Below, one piece after another: positions 56,900 to 64,000 of a stretch of DNA of 64,000 nucleotides. Made by a program: the position numbers and the translations under genes. Source of the stretch: an uncultured Eggerthellaceae bacterium (lineage in GTDB: Bacteria > Actinomycetota > Coriobacteriia > Coriobacteriales > Eggerthellaceae); the NCBI GenBank assembly GCA_947650915.1, contig CANSWY010000003.1, positions 1 through 64,000 on the forward strand, written 5' to 3'. The notes beneath the pieces were generated by a model that did no database searches, had not been told where the DNA came from, and worked only from the letters and a program-made list of their open reading frames with translations. Position 1 is the stretch's first letter; every line of letters begins with the position of its first letter.

Positions 56900-57606
56900 G
56901 CCGCATCCTTCACGCGGCCACCGCAGGCGCGCACGCTCTCACGGGCCAGCACGTCCAGCGCGTCGATGACGCGGACGCTGCCGAATGCGGACGGGATGCC
57001 GACGACGGACAGTTCCGTGCATCCCAGGATGGCTGCATCGCATCCTTCTGCTTCCAGCTCTGAGAAGATGGAGGACACGAGCGCATCGGGCGTGGGCACG
57101 CCGGCTTTCACATGATCGTAGATCACCGCCATGACGTCTGCTTGCGTGGCCGGGGAGGGGAGAAAAGAGGCGAGGCCCTCATCTGCCAGCGCATGGTCGT
57201 ACAGCCCGAAGCGCACGGTGCCGTCCGTTGCCAGGATGGCGGTCTTCTGAGCCCCAGTCTCTTTCACCGCTTTCGCGGTGAGGCGCGGCATGTTGAGGAT
57301 GCGCGCACGGCGCAGCGGCGCGGCTATGTCGTCGATCAGCACGTGGGCGGTGGAGCAGGGCATGGCGATGACAGTGCAGCCCGAAGCCTCCAGCTGCGCG
57401 GCCAGCTTCTGCAAGGGCGCGGTGAAATCGGCCGATCCGGGCTTCTTGAGCAAGTGGGCCGTGCGGTCAGGGATGGAAGGGTCGTTCAAGATGGTGATGT
57501 CCAGGTGCTCTTGATCAGTGGCCGCATCGGTGAAGCTCACGATGCGGCTGAAGAGCGATGCGGTGGCTTCCGGTCCCATGCCCCCCAGTATGCCCAGCTT
57601 CTCCAC
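56890..57606 (-). CDS. Aspartate/glutamate racemase family protein
   Basis: 238 residues from GTG at 57606 with GAAGGAGG upstream. LGILGGMGPEATASLFSRIV is the usual start of aspartate racemases. The two catalytic cysteines are C84 (MPCSTAH) and C196 (LGCTELS). The enzyme interconverts L- and D-amino acids without PLP. Aspartate is the likely substrate because of the neighbouring D-Asp-ligase-like gene, with which it overlaps tail to tail. Confidence 0.87.
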   Translation of the reverse strand: MEKLGILGGMGPEATASLFSRIVSFTDAATDQEHLDITILNDPSIPDRTAHLLKKPGSADFTAPLQKLAAQLEASGCTVIAMPCSTAHVLIDDIAAPLRRARILNMPRLTAKAVKETGAQKTAILATDGTVRFGLYDHALADEGLASFLPSPATQADVMAVIYDHVKAGVPTPDALVSSIFSELEAEGCDAAILGCTELSVVGIPSAFGSVRVIDALDVLARESVRACGGRVKDAAHR

Positions 57607-57720
57607 TGACCCTCCTTCGGTCGCGCCACGAAAATCCAGATTCTAGCCCAACGGCAGATTGAAATCCATGCAGGTCAGAGTGCCGTCAGGAGATAGATAC
57701 GCCCGGTGGCGTGTTGAGTG

Positions 57721-57749
57721 TTGACAGGCAATTTTCACTCCCGTATCAT
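57721..57749 (+). promoter_or_regulatory. Strong promoter of the tRNA-tuf cluster
   Basis: TTGACA (57721-57726) and TATCAT (57744-57749) are exactly 17 bases apart, the best sigma-70-type match in the window. It lies ~120 bases before tRNA-Tyr. Confidence 0.8.
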
Positions 57750-57869
57750 TCCACTTCGCTTGCTTGAAGACGAAGCCGTCTGATGCAGGCCGCAACTTGA
57801 AAATCTCACATGGAAATCTTCCCATCTGGGAGGGAGCAGGGAATCCTCCTTGTTCCCGCCATCAAGCAT

Positions 57870-57954
57870 GGGCGTGTGCCCGAGTGGTTAAAGGGGACGG
57901 GCTGTAAACCCGTTGGCTCTGCCTACCTAGGTTCGAATCCTAGCGCGCCCACCA
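57870..57954 (+). tRNA. tRNA-Tyr (GTA)
   Basis: The 7-bp acceptor GGGCGTG pairs with CGCGCCC; anticodon loop CTGTAAA has GTA; a long variable arm (type II tRNA) is present; the CCA end is encoded. Confidence 0.97.
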
Positions 57955-57958
57955 TTTC

Positions 57959-58034
57959 GCCTGTGTAGCTCAGTCGGTAGAGCACTTCGTTGGTAACGAA
58001 GAGGTCACCGGTTCAAGTCCGGTCGCAGGCTCCA
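57959..58034 (+). tRNA. tRNA-Thr (GGT)
   Basis: Acceptor GCCTGTG pairs with CGCAGGC; anticodon loop TTGGTAA has GGT; T-arm CCGGTTCAAGTCCGG; CCA encoded. Four bases separate it from tRNA-Tyr. Confidence 0.97.
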
Positions 58035-58198
58035 TCACCAAGAAAACATCTCTCTTGCAGGTGAGATGTTTTGAGCCTTTCAGGTGCGTCCGATGCAAGG
58101 AAAGCGAAGTTCGACGCGCAGGGAGCAGCCTCAGCGCTGTGACCGAGCATCGAACGAAGCTTGACGCAGCAGCTGGCGTGCATGAAAGGAATCAAAAC

Positions 58199-58275
58199 GG
58201 CGGTGTAGCTCAGTTGGTCAGAGCACACGGTTCATACCCGTGGCGTCACTGGTTCAAATCCAGTCACCGCTACCA
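58199..58275 (+). tRNA. tRNA-Met (CAT), elongator type
   Basis: Acceptor GGCGGTG pairs with CACCGCT (first pair G-U); anticodon loop TTCATAC has CAT; T-arm CTGGTTCAAATCCAG; CCA encoded. It resembles actinobacterial elongator tRNA-Met rather than the initiator. The 164 bases before it hold no clear feature. Confidence 0.92.
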
Positions 58276-58339
58276 GCACTTTCGGCCGCAAGGCCTTTGG
58301 ATATGCTAAAGCAACACAAGACCTTATTAGGAGGATGAA

Positions 58340-59542
58340 ATGGCCAAGGAGAAGTTCGAGCGTTCCAAGCCGCATGTGAATATCGGTACCATCGGTCACG
58401 TCGACCATGGCAAGACCACCCTCACGGCGGCCATCTCCAAGACGCTCTCTGAGAACGATGGCAGCCACGGCACCGCCACCGCTGACTTCACCGCCTTCGA
58501 GGACATCGACAAGGCGCCTGAAGAGCGTGAGCGCGGCATCACCATCTCCATCGCTCACATCGAATACCAGACGGACACGCGCCACTACGCGCACGTTGAC
58601 TGCCCGGGCCACGCTGACTACGTGAAGAACATGATCACCGGCGCTGCTCAGATGGACGGCGCCATCCTGGTCATCGCCGCCACCGACGGCCCCATGGCCC
58701 AGACCCGCGAGCACATCCTGCTCGCCCGTCAGGTGGGCGTCCCCTACATCGTCGTCTTCCTCAACAAGTGCGACATGGTGGATGACGAAGAGCTCATCGA
58801 ACTGGTGGAAATGGAAGTCCGTGAGCTGCTGGACTCCTATGAGTTCCCCGGAGACGACACTCCGATCATCCGCGGCTCTGCGCTGAAGGCGCTGGAGGGC
58901 GACAAGGGCTACCAGGACAAGATCTGGGAGCTCATGGACGCGGTGGACTCCTACATTCCCACGCCGGAGCGCGACGTCGACAAGCCGTTCCTGATGGCTG
59001 TCGAGGACACCATGACCATCACTGGCCGCGGCACCGTCGCCACCGGTCGTGTGGAGCGCGGTGTGCTGCACATGAACGACGAGGTTGAGATCGTGGGCAT
59101 CCGTCCGACGGAGAAGACGGTCTGCACCGGCATCGAGATGTTCCGCAAGCTGCTGGACGAGGCTCAGGCTGGCGACAACATCGGCGTTCTGCTGCGCGGC
59201 GTGAAGCGCGAGGACATCGAGCGCGGCCAGGTTCTCTGCAAGCCGGGCAGCGTGACCCCGCACACTGAGTTCGAGGGCCAGGTCTACATCCTGACCAAGG
59301 ACGAGGGCGGCCGTCACACCCCGTTCTTCGATGGCTATCGTCCGCAGTTCTACTTCCGCACCACCGACATCACCGGTGTTGCGCACCTGCCCGAGGGCAC
59401 GGAAATGGTCATGCCTGGCGACAACGTCACCATCACGGGTGAGCTGATCCACCCCGTGGCCATGGAAGAGGGCCTGAAGTTCGCTATCCGCGAGGGTGGC
59501 CGCACCGTCGGCTCTGGCCGCGTCACCAAGATCATCAAGTAG
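58340..59542 (+). CDS. tuf: Elongation factor Tu
   Basis: 400 residues. G-domain boxes [17 protein letters not shown] and NKCDMVDD are intact; domains 2 and 3 follow ([38 protein letters not shown]). It brings aminoacyl-tRNA to the ribosome. TTAGGAGGATGAA gives a strong ribosome-binding site. It follows tRNA genes and precedes rpmG-secE-nusG, like the E. coli tufB region, rather than lying in the str operon. Confidence 0.98.
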   Translation: MAKEKFERSKPHVNIGTIGHVDHGKTTLTAAISKTLSENDGSHGTATADFTAFEDIDKAPEERERGITISIAHIEYQTDTRHYAHVDCPGHADYVKNMITGAAQMDGAILVIAATDGPMAQTREHILLARQVGVPYIVVFLNKCDMVDDEELIELVEMEVRELLDSYEFPGDDTPIIRGSALKALEGDKGYQDKIWELMDAVDSYIPTPERDVDKPFLMAVEDTMTITGRGTVATGRVERGVLHMNDEVEIVGIRPTEKTVCTGIEMFRKLLDEAQAGDNIGVLLRGVKREDIERGQVLCKPGSVTPHTEFEGQVYILTKDEGGRHTPFFDGYRPQFYFRTTDITGVAHLPEGTEMVMPGDNVTITGELIHPVAMEEGLKFAIREGGRTVGSGRVTKIIK

Positions 59543-59565
59543 CTTCGCTTGAGGCTGCATCGCGC

Positions 59566-59601
59566 ACCGGGTCCGTCCCTTCACCGGACGGGCCCGGTTT
59601 T
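59566..59601 (+). terminator. Terminator after tuf
   Basis: ACCGGGTCCGTCC pairs with GGACGGGCCCGGT (one G-T pair) around a 7-base loop, followed by TTT. Confidence 0.85.
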
Positions 59602-59668
59602 CGCGAAGAGGGATTCCATGTGCAGATCTTCGAAGCTCGCGTTACGTAATGAACCATAAGGAGAGCAA

Positions 59669-59818
59669 ATGCGTACCCTGGTCACGATGGCGTGCACCGA
59701 TTGCAAGCGTCGCAATTACACGACCACCAAGAACAAGCAGAACAACCCCGATCGCCTCGAGTTCAAGAAGTACTGCAAGTGGTGCCAGCATCACACGGTG
59801 CACCGCGAGACTCGCTAG
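59669..59818 (+). CDS. rpmG: 50S ribosomal protein L33
   Basis: 49 residues, from ATG 59669 after AAGGAGAG. The sequence starts [20 protein letters not shown] and ends [17 protein letters not shown]. The two CxxC pairs (CTDC, CKWC) mark the zinc-binding form of L33. Gene position before tRNA-Trp and secE is the usual one. Confidence 0.95.
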   Translation: MRTLVTMACTDCKRRNYTTTKNKQNNPDRLEFKKYCKWCQHHTVHRETR

Positions 59819-59843
59819 GCTCGTTGAGATAGGCTTTTTGCAC

Positions 59844-59919
59844 ACGCCAGTAGTTCAATTGGTAGAGCATCGGTCTCCAAAACCGAAAGTTGAGGGTTCG
59901 AGTCCTTCCTGGCGTGCCA
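59844..59919 (+). tRNA. tRNA-Trp (CCA)
   Basis: Acceptor ACGCCAG pairs with CTGGCGT; anticodon loop CTCCAAA has CCA; T-arm GAGGGTTCGAGTCCTTC; CCA encoded. Confidence 0.97.
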
Positions 59920-59934
59920 CTTTTGATCTTCCCG

Positions 59935-59975
59935 AGCAGCCCTTTCCAAGCGGCTGCTTGTTTGGTGTTATAAAG
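59935..59975 (+). promoter_or_regulatory. Hairpin and possible promoter before secE
   Basis: AGCAGCC pairs with GGCTGCT around a 10-base loop, followed by TGTTT, a weak terminator. TTATAA near 59968 could serve as a -10 for secE-nusG. Confidence 0.35.
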
Positions 59976-60007
59976 AAGTTCTCTGTCAGACGCGTTTGAG
60001 GATTCAC

Positions 60008-60646
60008 ATGGCAAAGAAGTCCAAGACCCAGAAAGCCAAGGCATCCGCTGCCCGTCAGGCCCGCAAGGCCGAACGCGAGCAGGAGGAGCTCCTGGAAAAG
60101 GAGCATCCGGAGGCTGTCAAGGCTGCTGAGGAGAAGCCTGAGAAGAAGGGCATCTTCAAGAAGGCCGACGCTGAAAAGAAGCCTGAGCAGGCCAAAGCGG
60201 CAGAAGCCTCCAAGAAGATGAAGAAGGCTGAAGAGAAGCCCAAGAAGAAGCGTTTCCAGTTCTTCCGTGACGTGAAGGCTGAGCTGAAGCGCGTCACCTG
60301 GCCCACCCGCATCGACGTCATGCGTTGGACGGGCGTCGTGGTGGTGGCATTGCTGTTCTTCGGCGTCTTCGTGGCCATCCTGGACAATTTGATCATCACG
60401 CCGTTGTTGATCCTCGTCTCCGGTGCCGATCCGTCTTCTATTGATTGGGGCAGCGTTTTCACCGGCGGCGATTTCTCAACGGATGGCTCATCTGCGGCGG
60501 ACGCTTCCAGTGGCGCGGATGCATCGGCTGATGCTGGTGCGGACGCGGGTTCTGATGCTGGATCCGCTGAAGGCGATGCAGGCGCTGACGCAGGTGCCTC
60601 AGATGCAGGCGATGGAACTGAATCCGAGACCGGTTCGGAGGGCTAG
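60008..60646 (+). CDS. secE: Preprotein translocase subunit SecE with long N- and C-terminal extensions
   Basis: 212 residues from ATG 60008 (TTTGAGG upstream), versus 60-130 usual. Residues 1-80 are Lys/Glu/Ala-rich. The SecE core is [19 protein letters not shown] plus one TM helix ([20 protein letters not shown]). The last ~65 residues after the TM are an Asp/Ala/Ser/Gly-rich tail that should lie outside the cell. It holds SecY in the translocon. It is two bases before nusG. Confidence 0.9.
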   Translation: MAKKSKTQKAKASAARQARKAEREQEELLEKEHPEAVKAAEEKPEKKGIFKKADAEKKPEQAKAAEASKKMKKAEEKPKKKRFQFFRDVKAELKRVTWPTRIDVMRWTGVVVVALLFFGVFVAILDNLIITPLLILVSGADPSSIDWGSVFTGGDFSTDGSSAADASSGADASADAGADAGSDAGSAEGDAGADAGASDAGDGTESETGSEG

Positions 60647-60648
60647 GA

Positions 60649-61179
60649 ATGGCACGGAAATGGTATGTCCTCCACACCTATTCCGGGTATGAGGACAAGG
60701 TCAAGCAGAACCTGGAAACGCGCATCGAGACCATGGGTCTTGAGAACAACGTCTTCAAGATCGAGATTCCCAAGGAGAAGGTCTCTGAGATCCGCGATGA
60801 CGGCAAGCGCAAAGAGGTGGAGAAGAAGGTCTTCCCGGGATACGTCCTGGTGAAGATGGAAATGGATGACCGCAGCTGGGCTGCGGTGCGCAACACTCAA
60901 GGCGTCACCGGATTCGTCGGGAGCCAGGGCAACCCCTCTCCCTTGACCCGCGACGAATACAACAAGATCATGCGGCGCACCAGCGTCACCGCTCCCAAGA
61001 AGACCACCACCAGCATGGAGGTGGGCCAGGCCGTGCATGTGACCTCCGGTCCTTTGAAGGATTTCGACGGCATGGTCTCAGAGGTCATGCCTGAGGCCGG
61101 CAAGGTCAAGGTCATGGTCTCCATCTTCGGCCGCGAGACTCCGGTGGAGCTCACGTTCGAGCAGGTGGAGAAGATCTAG
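60649..61179 (+). CDS. nusG: Transcription termination/antitermination protein NusG
   Basis: 176 residues. The NGN domain ([45 protein letters not shown]) and the KOW domain ([20 protein letters not shown]) are complete. It binds RNA polymerase and links it to Rho or the ribosome. It follows secE directly, as in most bacteria. Confidence 0.97.
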   Translation: MARKWYVLHTYSGYEDKVKQNLETRIETMGLENNVFKIEIPKEKVSEIRDDGKRKEVEKKVFPGYVLVKMEMDDRSWAAVRNTQGVTGFVGSQGNPSPLTRDEYNKIMRRTSVTAPKKTTTSMEVGQAVHVTSGPLKDFDGMVSEVMPEAGKVKVMVSIFGRETPVELTFEQVEKI

Positions 61180-61291
61180 CTCACAAGAGCGCTCACCAAA
61201 CGCGTGCCCGAGTGGACCGGGGCTTCTCACGCGGCTGGAGCGCTTTGTGGATATACAGAAAAGACAAGGTTCAAGCGAGGTATAGACGATC

Positions 61292-61810
61292 ATGGCTGAC
61301 AAGAACGTATCTGGATTCATCAAACTGCAGATACCTGCAGGACAGGCGAACCCCGCGCCTCCGGTGGGCCCGGCGCTGGGCGCTCAGGGCGTCAACATCA
61401 TGCAGTTCTGCCAAGCGTTCAACGCGCAGACGCAGGACCAGGCAGGCACCATCATCCCCGTTGAGATCACGGTCTATGAGGACAAGTCCTTCGACTTCAT
61501 CTGCAAGACGCCTCCGGCGGCCGTGCTGATCAAGGAGAAGCTGGGCATCGAGCACGGTGCTGGCATCCCGCAGCTCCAGACCGTGGGCACCCTTACGGAT
61601 GCGCAGCTGACGGAGATCGCGGAGATCAAGATGCCGGACCTCAACGCGAACGACATTGATGCCGCAAAGGAGATCATCGCTGGTACCGCGCGTTCCATGG
61701 GCGTGCGCATCGAGGGCCGCGAGATGAAGAAGAAGTACGAGGTCACCCGCAAGCTCGCCGCGCTTCTGAAGGGCGAGAGCGTTGACGAGGGCGAAGGCAG
61801 CGCTGCCTAA
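61292..61810 (+). CDS. rplK: 50S ribosomal protein L11
   Basis: 172 residues, about 30 longer than usual. It shows the L11 N-terminal [35 protein letters not shown], and the rRNA-binding C-terminal domain ending [13 protein letters not shown] 25-30 residue tail ([20 protein letters not shown] and acidic end) follows. It belongs to the GTPase-associated centre of the ribosome. Confidence 0.97.
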   Translation: MADKNVSGFIKLQIPAGQANPAPPVGPALGAQGVNIMQFCQAFNAQTQDQAGTIIPVEITVYEDKSFDFICKTPPAAVLIKEKLGIEHGAGIPQLQTVGTLTDAQLTEIAEIKMPDLNANDIDAAKEIIAGTARSMGVRIEGREMKKKYEVTRKLAALLKGESVDEGEGSAA

Positions 61811-61887
61811 GGCGAGCACTGCTGGAACAGAACAGTTGAAGTGGGAGAGCGCTCTGCGCTCGCCATCCACCACGAAAGGAAGACACG
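61811..61887 (+). promoter_or_regulatory. Possible L1-binding structure between rplK and rplA
   Basis: GGCGAGC at the start can pair with GCTCGCC near the end, and the internal GTGGGAG opposite CATCCAC resembles the L1 site of 23S rRNA. L1 autoregulation through an mRNA mimic is known in other bacteria. A fold has not been computed. Confidence 0.3.
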
Positions 61888-62601
61888 ATGGCTAAGAAAT
61901 CAAAGAAGTACCTGGAAGCTGAGAAGCAGATCCCTCAGGAGGAGGTGGCTCCTCTTGAGGCCATGAAGCTGGTGAAGGAGATCTCCACTGCGAATTTCGA
62001 TGAGACCGTGACGGCTGATTTCCGTCTGGGCATCGACACGCGCCAGGCAGACCAGCAGCTCCGCGGCACGGTCAGCCTGCCGAATGGCTCTGGCAAGACC
62101 GTTCGCGTGGCCGTGTTCGCTGAAGGAGAAGCTGCGAAAGCCGCTGAAGAGGCCGGGGCAGACCTGGTGGGCACCGATGACATCATCGAACAGATCAACG
62201 CCGGCAACATCGATTTCGATGCAGCTGTGGCCACTCCTGACCAGATGGGCAAGGTGGGCCGCCTGGGCAAGATCCTTGGCCCCCGCAACCTCATGCCGAA
62301 TCCGAAGCTGGGCACTGTCACCAATGATGTGGCGAAGGCCATCTCTGACCTGAAGGGCGGCCGTGTGGAGTATCGTGCCGACCGCTATGGCATCTGCCAT
62401 GTCATCTTGGGCAAGGAGAGCTTCACCCCTGAGGCGCTGGCTGAGAACTATGGCGCGGTCTATGATGAGATCTTGCGCATGAAGCCAGCGGCAGCCAAGG
62501 GCAAGTACGTGAAGTCCATCACCGTGTCTTCTACCATGAGCCCGGGCGTTCCGGTTGACCCGGCAGTGCAGCGCAACTATACCGGCGCTGCAGAAGAATA
62601 A
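61888..62601 (+). CDS. rplA: 50S ribosomal protein L1
   Basis: 237 residues after GAAAGGAAG. Family blocks: FDETVTADFRLGIDTRQADQ, RGTVSLPNGSGKTVRVAVFA, GRLGKILGPRNLMPNPKLGT and RVEYRADRYGICHVILGK. L1 forms the ribosome stalk at the E site and represses its own operon. A terminator follows it directly, so rplJ and rplL are not in the usual next place. Confidence 0.97.
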   Translation: MAKKSKKYLEAEKQIPQEEVAPLEAMKLVKEISTANFDETVTADFRLGIDTRQADQQLRGTVSLPNGSGKTVRVAVFAEGEAAKAAEEAGADLVGTDDIIEQINAGNIDFDAAVATPDQMGKVGRLGKILGPRNLMPNPKLGTVTNDVAKAISDLKGGRVEYRADRYGICHVILGKESFTPEALAENYGAVYDEILRMKPAAAKGKYVKSITVSSTMSPGVPVDPAVQRNYTGAAEE

Positions 62602-62622
62602 CCGGGATTTTCTGTATATCTT

Positions 62623-62660
62623 GAAAGAGCGCTGCGCCGTATGAGGTGCAGCGCTCTTTC
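62623..62660 (+). terminator. Intrinsic terminator after rplA
   Basis: GAAAGAGCGCTGC pairs perfectly with GCAGCGCTCTTTC (13 bp) around a 12-base loop; the right arm supplies the TTT. Confidence 0.85.
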
Positions 62661-62688
62661 GTATCAGAGGCCCTGACGAGGATGTTCG

Positions 62689-62830
62689 GATGTGCGAAAG
62701 GGACGTCCCAAATCGCACCCGTGAGGTTGCCGGATGTGCAAAAGGGACGTCCCAAATCGCACATAGGAATGCACTTTCTGTGCTCATTCTCTTTTGCTAT
62801 GTACGATTTGGAACGTCCCTTTTGCACATC
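62689..62830. repeat. REP-like element copy 9, with a leading half unit
   Basis: A half unit GATGTGCGAAAGGGACGTCC ends in CACCCGTGAGGTTGCC, like the tandem units of copy 2. A full doublet follows, with right arm ending CCCTTTTGCACATC. Gap between rplA and nadK. Confidence 0.9.
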
Positions 62831-62881
62831 CCAAAGGGTCGCATCGAATGGGATGATGCTTCATCGGAAAGGAAGAAGCCC

Positions 62882-63730
62882 ATGCGCGTGCTCATCGTGC
62901 GGAACCAAGCCAACAGCGAAGCGTCCGAAGCTGCGTTCATGCTGTGCGCCTATCTTGATTCCGAGGGGCACGAGCGCCAGATGTTCGATGCGACGGCCTT
63001 TGAAGGCATCGTTCGGCGCGAAAGCCTTGCTGATCGCGTGGATGGAGTGGACCTGGTGGTGGTGTTGGGAGGCGATGGCACCATCATCCGCACGGCATCT
63101 GTGGTGCGCGATTCTGCTCCCATCCTGGGCATCAACTTCGGTCACCTGGGATTCTTGGCCAATGACAGCCACGAGGGGGTCATCTCATTGGTGAGCCGCG
63201 CGCTGGCTGATGAGCTGCATCGCTCTCGGCGCTCTTGCTTGGAGGTCAAGCTCCGAGATGAGCAAGGGCAAGTGGCGGGTAGCTGCTTCGCTGTGAACGA
63301 GGTGGCCATCACCCGTGGCGTGTCGGGCAGATCGTTGGAGTTCGCTTTCAGTATCTCAGATGTGCCCATGGCATCCCTCAAAGGGGACGGGCTCATCGTG
63401 TCCACGGCCACAGGATCCACGGGCTATTCGCTTGCAGCGGGTGGGCCGCTGGTGACGCCTGGGTTCCCAGGTATGGTGGTCCAGCCTCTGGCGCCTCATG
63501 CGCTGCGCTCTCGCGCATTGCTGACGGATGCGAATGACGTGGTGGAGGTCCGTCTCTCTCGGGATGAGGACGAGCGCTGTGCGCTCATCTTGGTGGATGG
63601 GGATGCGGTGCCACTGGAGGGTCCCATCACGTCTGTAGAGGTGGTGCGCGCATCTGAGAGCATCACGCTCTTGTACGTGCAGCAGGATCATTTCTTGAGC
63701 TATTCGGCTGAGAAGTTCTTCGGTGCCTGA
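62882..63730 (+). CDS. nadK: NAD kinase
   Basis: 282 residues from ATG 62882 (GGAAAGGAAGAAG upstream). It phosphorylates NAD to NADP. The nucleotide motif is VVVLGGDGTIIRTAS (about residue 60), with GINFGHLGFLAND, CFAVNEVAITRG and the catalytic DGLIVSTATGSTGYSLAAGG. The frame is open further upstream through the repeat element, but that part is not protein-like. Its position here, far from recN, is atypical. Confidence 0.95.
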   Translation: MRVLIVRNQANSEASEAAFMLCAYLDSEGHERQMFDATAFEGIVRRESLADRVDGVDLVVVLGGDGTIIRTASVVRDSAPILGINFGHLGFLANDSHEGVISLVSRALADELHRSRRSCLEVKLRDEQGQVAGSCFAVNEVAITRGVSGRSLEFAFSISDVPMASLKGDGLIVSTATGSTGYSLAAGGPLVTPGFPGMVVQPLAPHALRSRALLTDANDVVEVRLSRDEDERCALILVDGDAVPLEGPITSVEVVRASESITLLYVQQDHFLSYSAEKFFGA

Positions 63731-63749
63731 TCTCAGGTGGGGCCGTGCG

Positions 63750-64000
63750 TCATTTATGGTAATACCGATGGGATTCGAACCGCGGTTCGCAACAGACGTT
63801 CACGCCCAACGTGCGGTAGAGCTTCTCATCCGTGCCGGAGATGATGACGGAGAAATACGCGTCGCAGCCCTTCAGCTTGTCCGCGTTGTCGATCAACTGC
63901 TCTGCCAGTGGGTTGGAAGCGGAGCTCACCGAAAGCGCCAGCAGCGTCTCATCGGAATGCAGCCGCGGGTTCGAATTGCCCAAATGCTCTGATTTCAGAT
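63750..64000 (-). CDS. DUF1846 (UPF0371) family protein, C-terminal part (5' end outside the window)
   Basis: The frame is open to the window edge on the minus strand and ends at 63750. The visible ~83 residues (HLGNSNPRLHSDETLLALSV, NPLAEQLIDNADKLKGCDAY, VIISGTDEKLYRTLGVNVCC and EPRFESHRYYHK) match my memory of the C-terminus of DUF1846 proteins, a large Rossmann-like family of anaerobes and Firmicutes with no proven function. It converges on nadK with a 19-base gap. Confidence 0.78.
   Translation of the reverse strand, partial: LKSEHLGNSNPRLHSDETLLALSVSSASNPLAEQLIDNADKLKGCDAYFSVIISGTDEKLYRTLGVNVCCEPRFESHRYYHK

Noticed and set aside
57643-57825. A 60-codon open frame on the minus strand before tRNA-Tyr
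   Set aside because: No ribosome-binding site at a proper distance, no familiar sequence, and the best promoter of the window (57721-57749) lies inside it on the other strand.
62690-62881. In-frame upstream extension of nadK
   Set aside because: The extra codons come from the REP-like element; the real start at 62882 has its own ribosome-binding site.

Overview
This is 64 kb of a high-GC bacterial chromosome, almost fully coding, with short gaps and many ATG/GTG stop-start overlaps. The content (paired molybdopterin oxidoreductases with FeS and NrfD subunits, an FMN/FAD ene-reductase, Tat-exported NlpC/P60 proteins, LCP protein, EF-Tu next to tRNAs, no outer-membrane genes) suggests an anaerobic Actinomycetota of the class Coriobacteriia, probably Eggerthellaceae. 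This is inferred from gene content; I could not run a search, and the genus is not resolved.

Layout. 1-6.3 kb: end of rpsA, coaE, uvrB, recN and a secreted coiled-coil/3D-domain protein. 6.3-9.9 kb: pheS-pheT. 9.9-13.3 kb: a regulatory gap with twin palindromes, an ene-reductase-like flavoprotein and a PhnP-like metallo-hydrolase. 13.6-18.2 kb: a three-gene respiratory operon (cytoplasmic-type molybdoenzyme with an odd C-terminal extension, four-cluster ferredoxin, NrfD membrane subunit). 18.65-25.2 kb: a compact, unusual operon (HdrB-like CCG protein, second molybdoenzyme, DUF2064 transferase, Cys-rich radical SAM protein, ferredoxin-DUF169), then a GNAT. 25.9-29.9 kb: a PadR-type regulator, glmS, acpS, nnrD. 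30.0-34.4 kb: three membrane proteins of unknown function, two sharing a disordered/TM/exported-domain plan. 34.6-38.9 kb: orphan Phd-like protein, ligA, LCP protein. 39.1-44.1 kb: modA-modB-modC and moaA-moaC. 44.2-49.8 kb: pyk, yebC, aminotransferase, putP. 50.0-53.5 kb: three tandem PcsB-like NlpC/P60 proteins. 53.9-57.6 kb: murJ, D-aspartate-ligase-like ATP-grasp, aspartate racemase. 57.7-62.6 kb: a strong promoter, tRNA-Tyr/Thr/Met, tuf, rpmG, tRNA-Trp, secE, nusG, rplK, rplA. 62.9 kb to the end: nadK and the C-terminal part of a DUF1846 protein.

Two themes join the genes. Molybdate uptake (ModABC) and the early molybdopterin steps (MoaA, MoaC) can supply the two molybdoenzymes. The cell-wall genes (GlmS, MurJ, D-Asp ligase, racemase, LCP, NlpC/P60, 3D protein) are consistent with a Gram-positive envelope whose peptidoglycan may carry a D-Asp bridge.

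The most striking non-coding feature is a dispersed inverted-repeat element found at nine intergenic places: two arms containing a GGGACGTCCC-type core face each other around a short linker, resembling REP doublets (REPINs). It also occurs as tandem half units and decayed copies, and one copy appears to supply the last codons of the GNAT gene.
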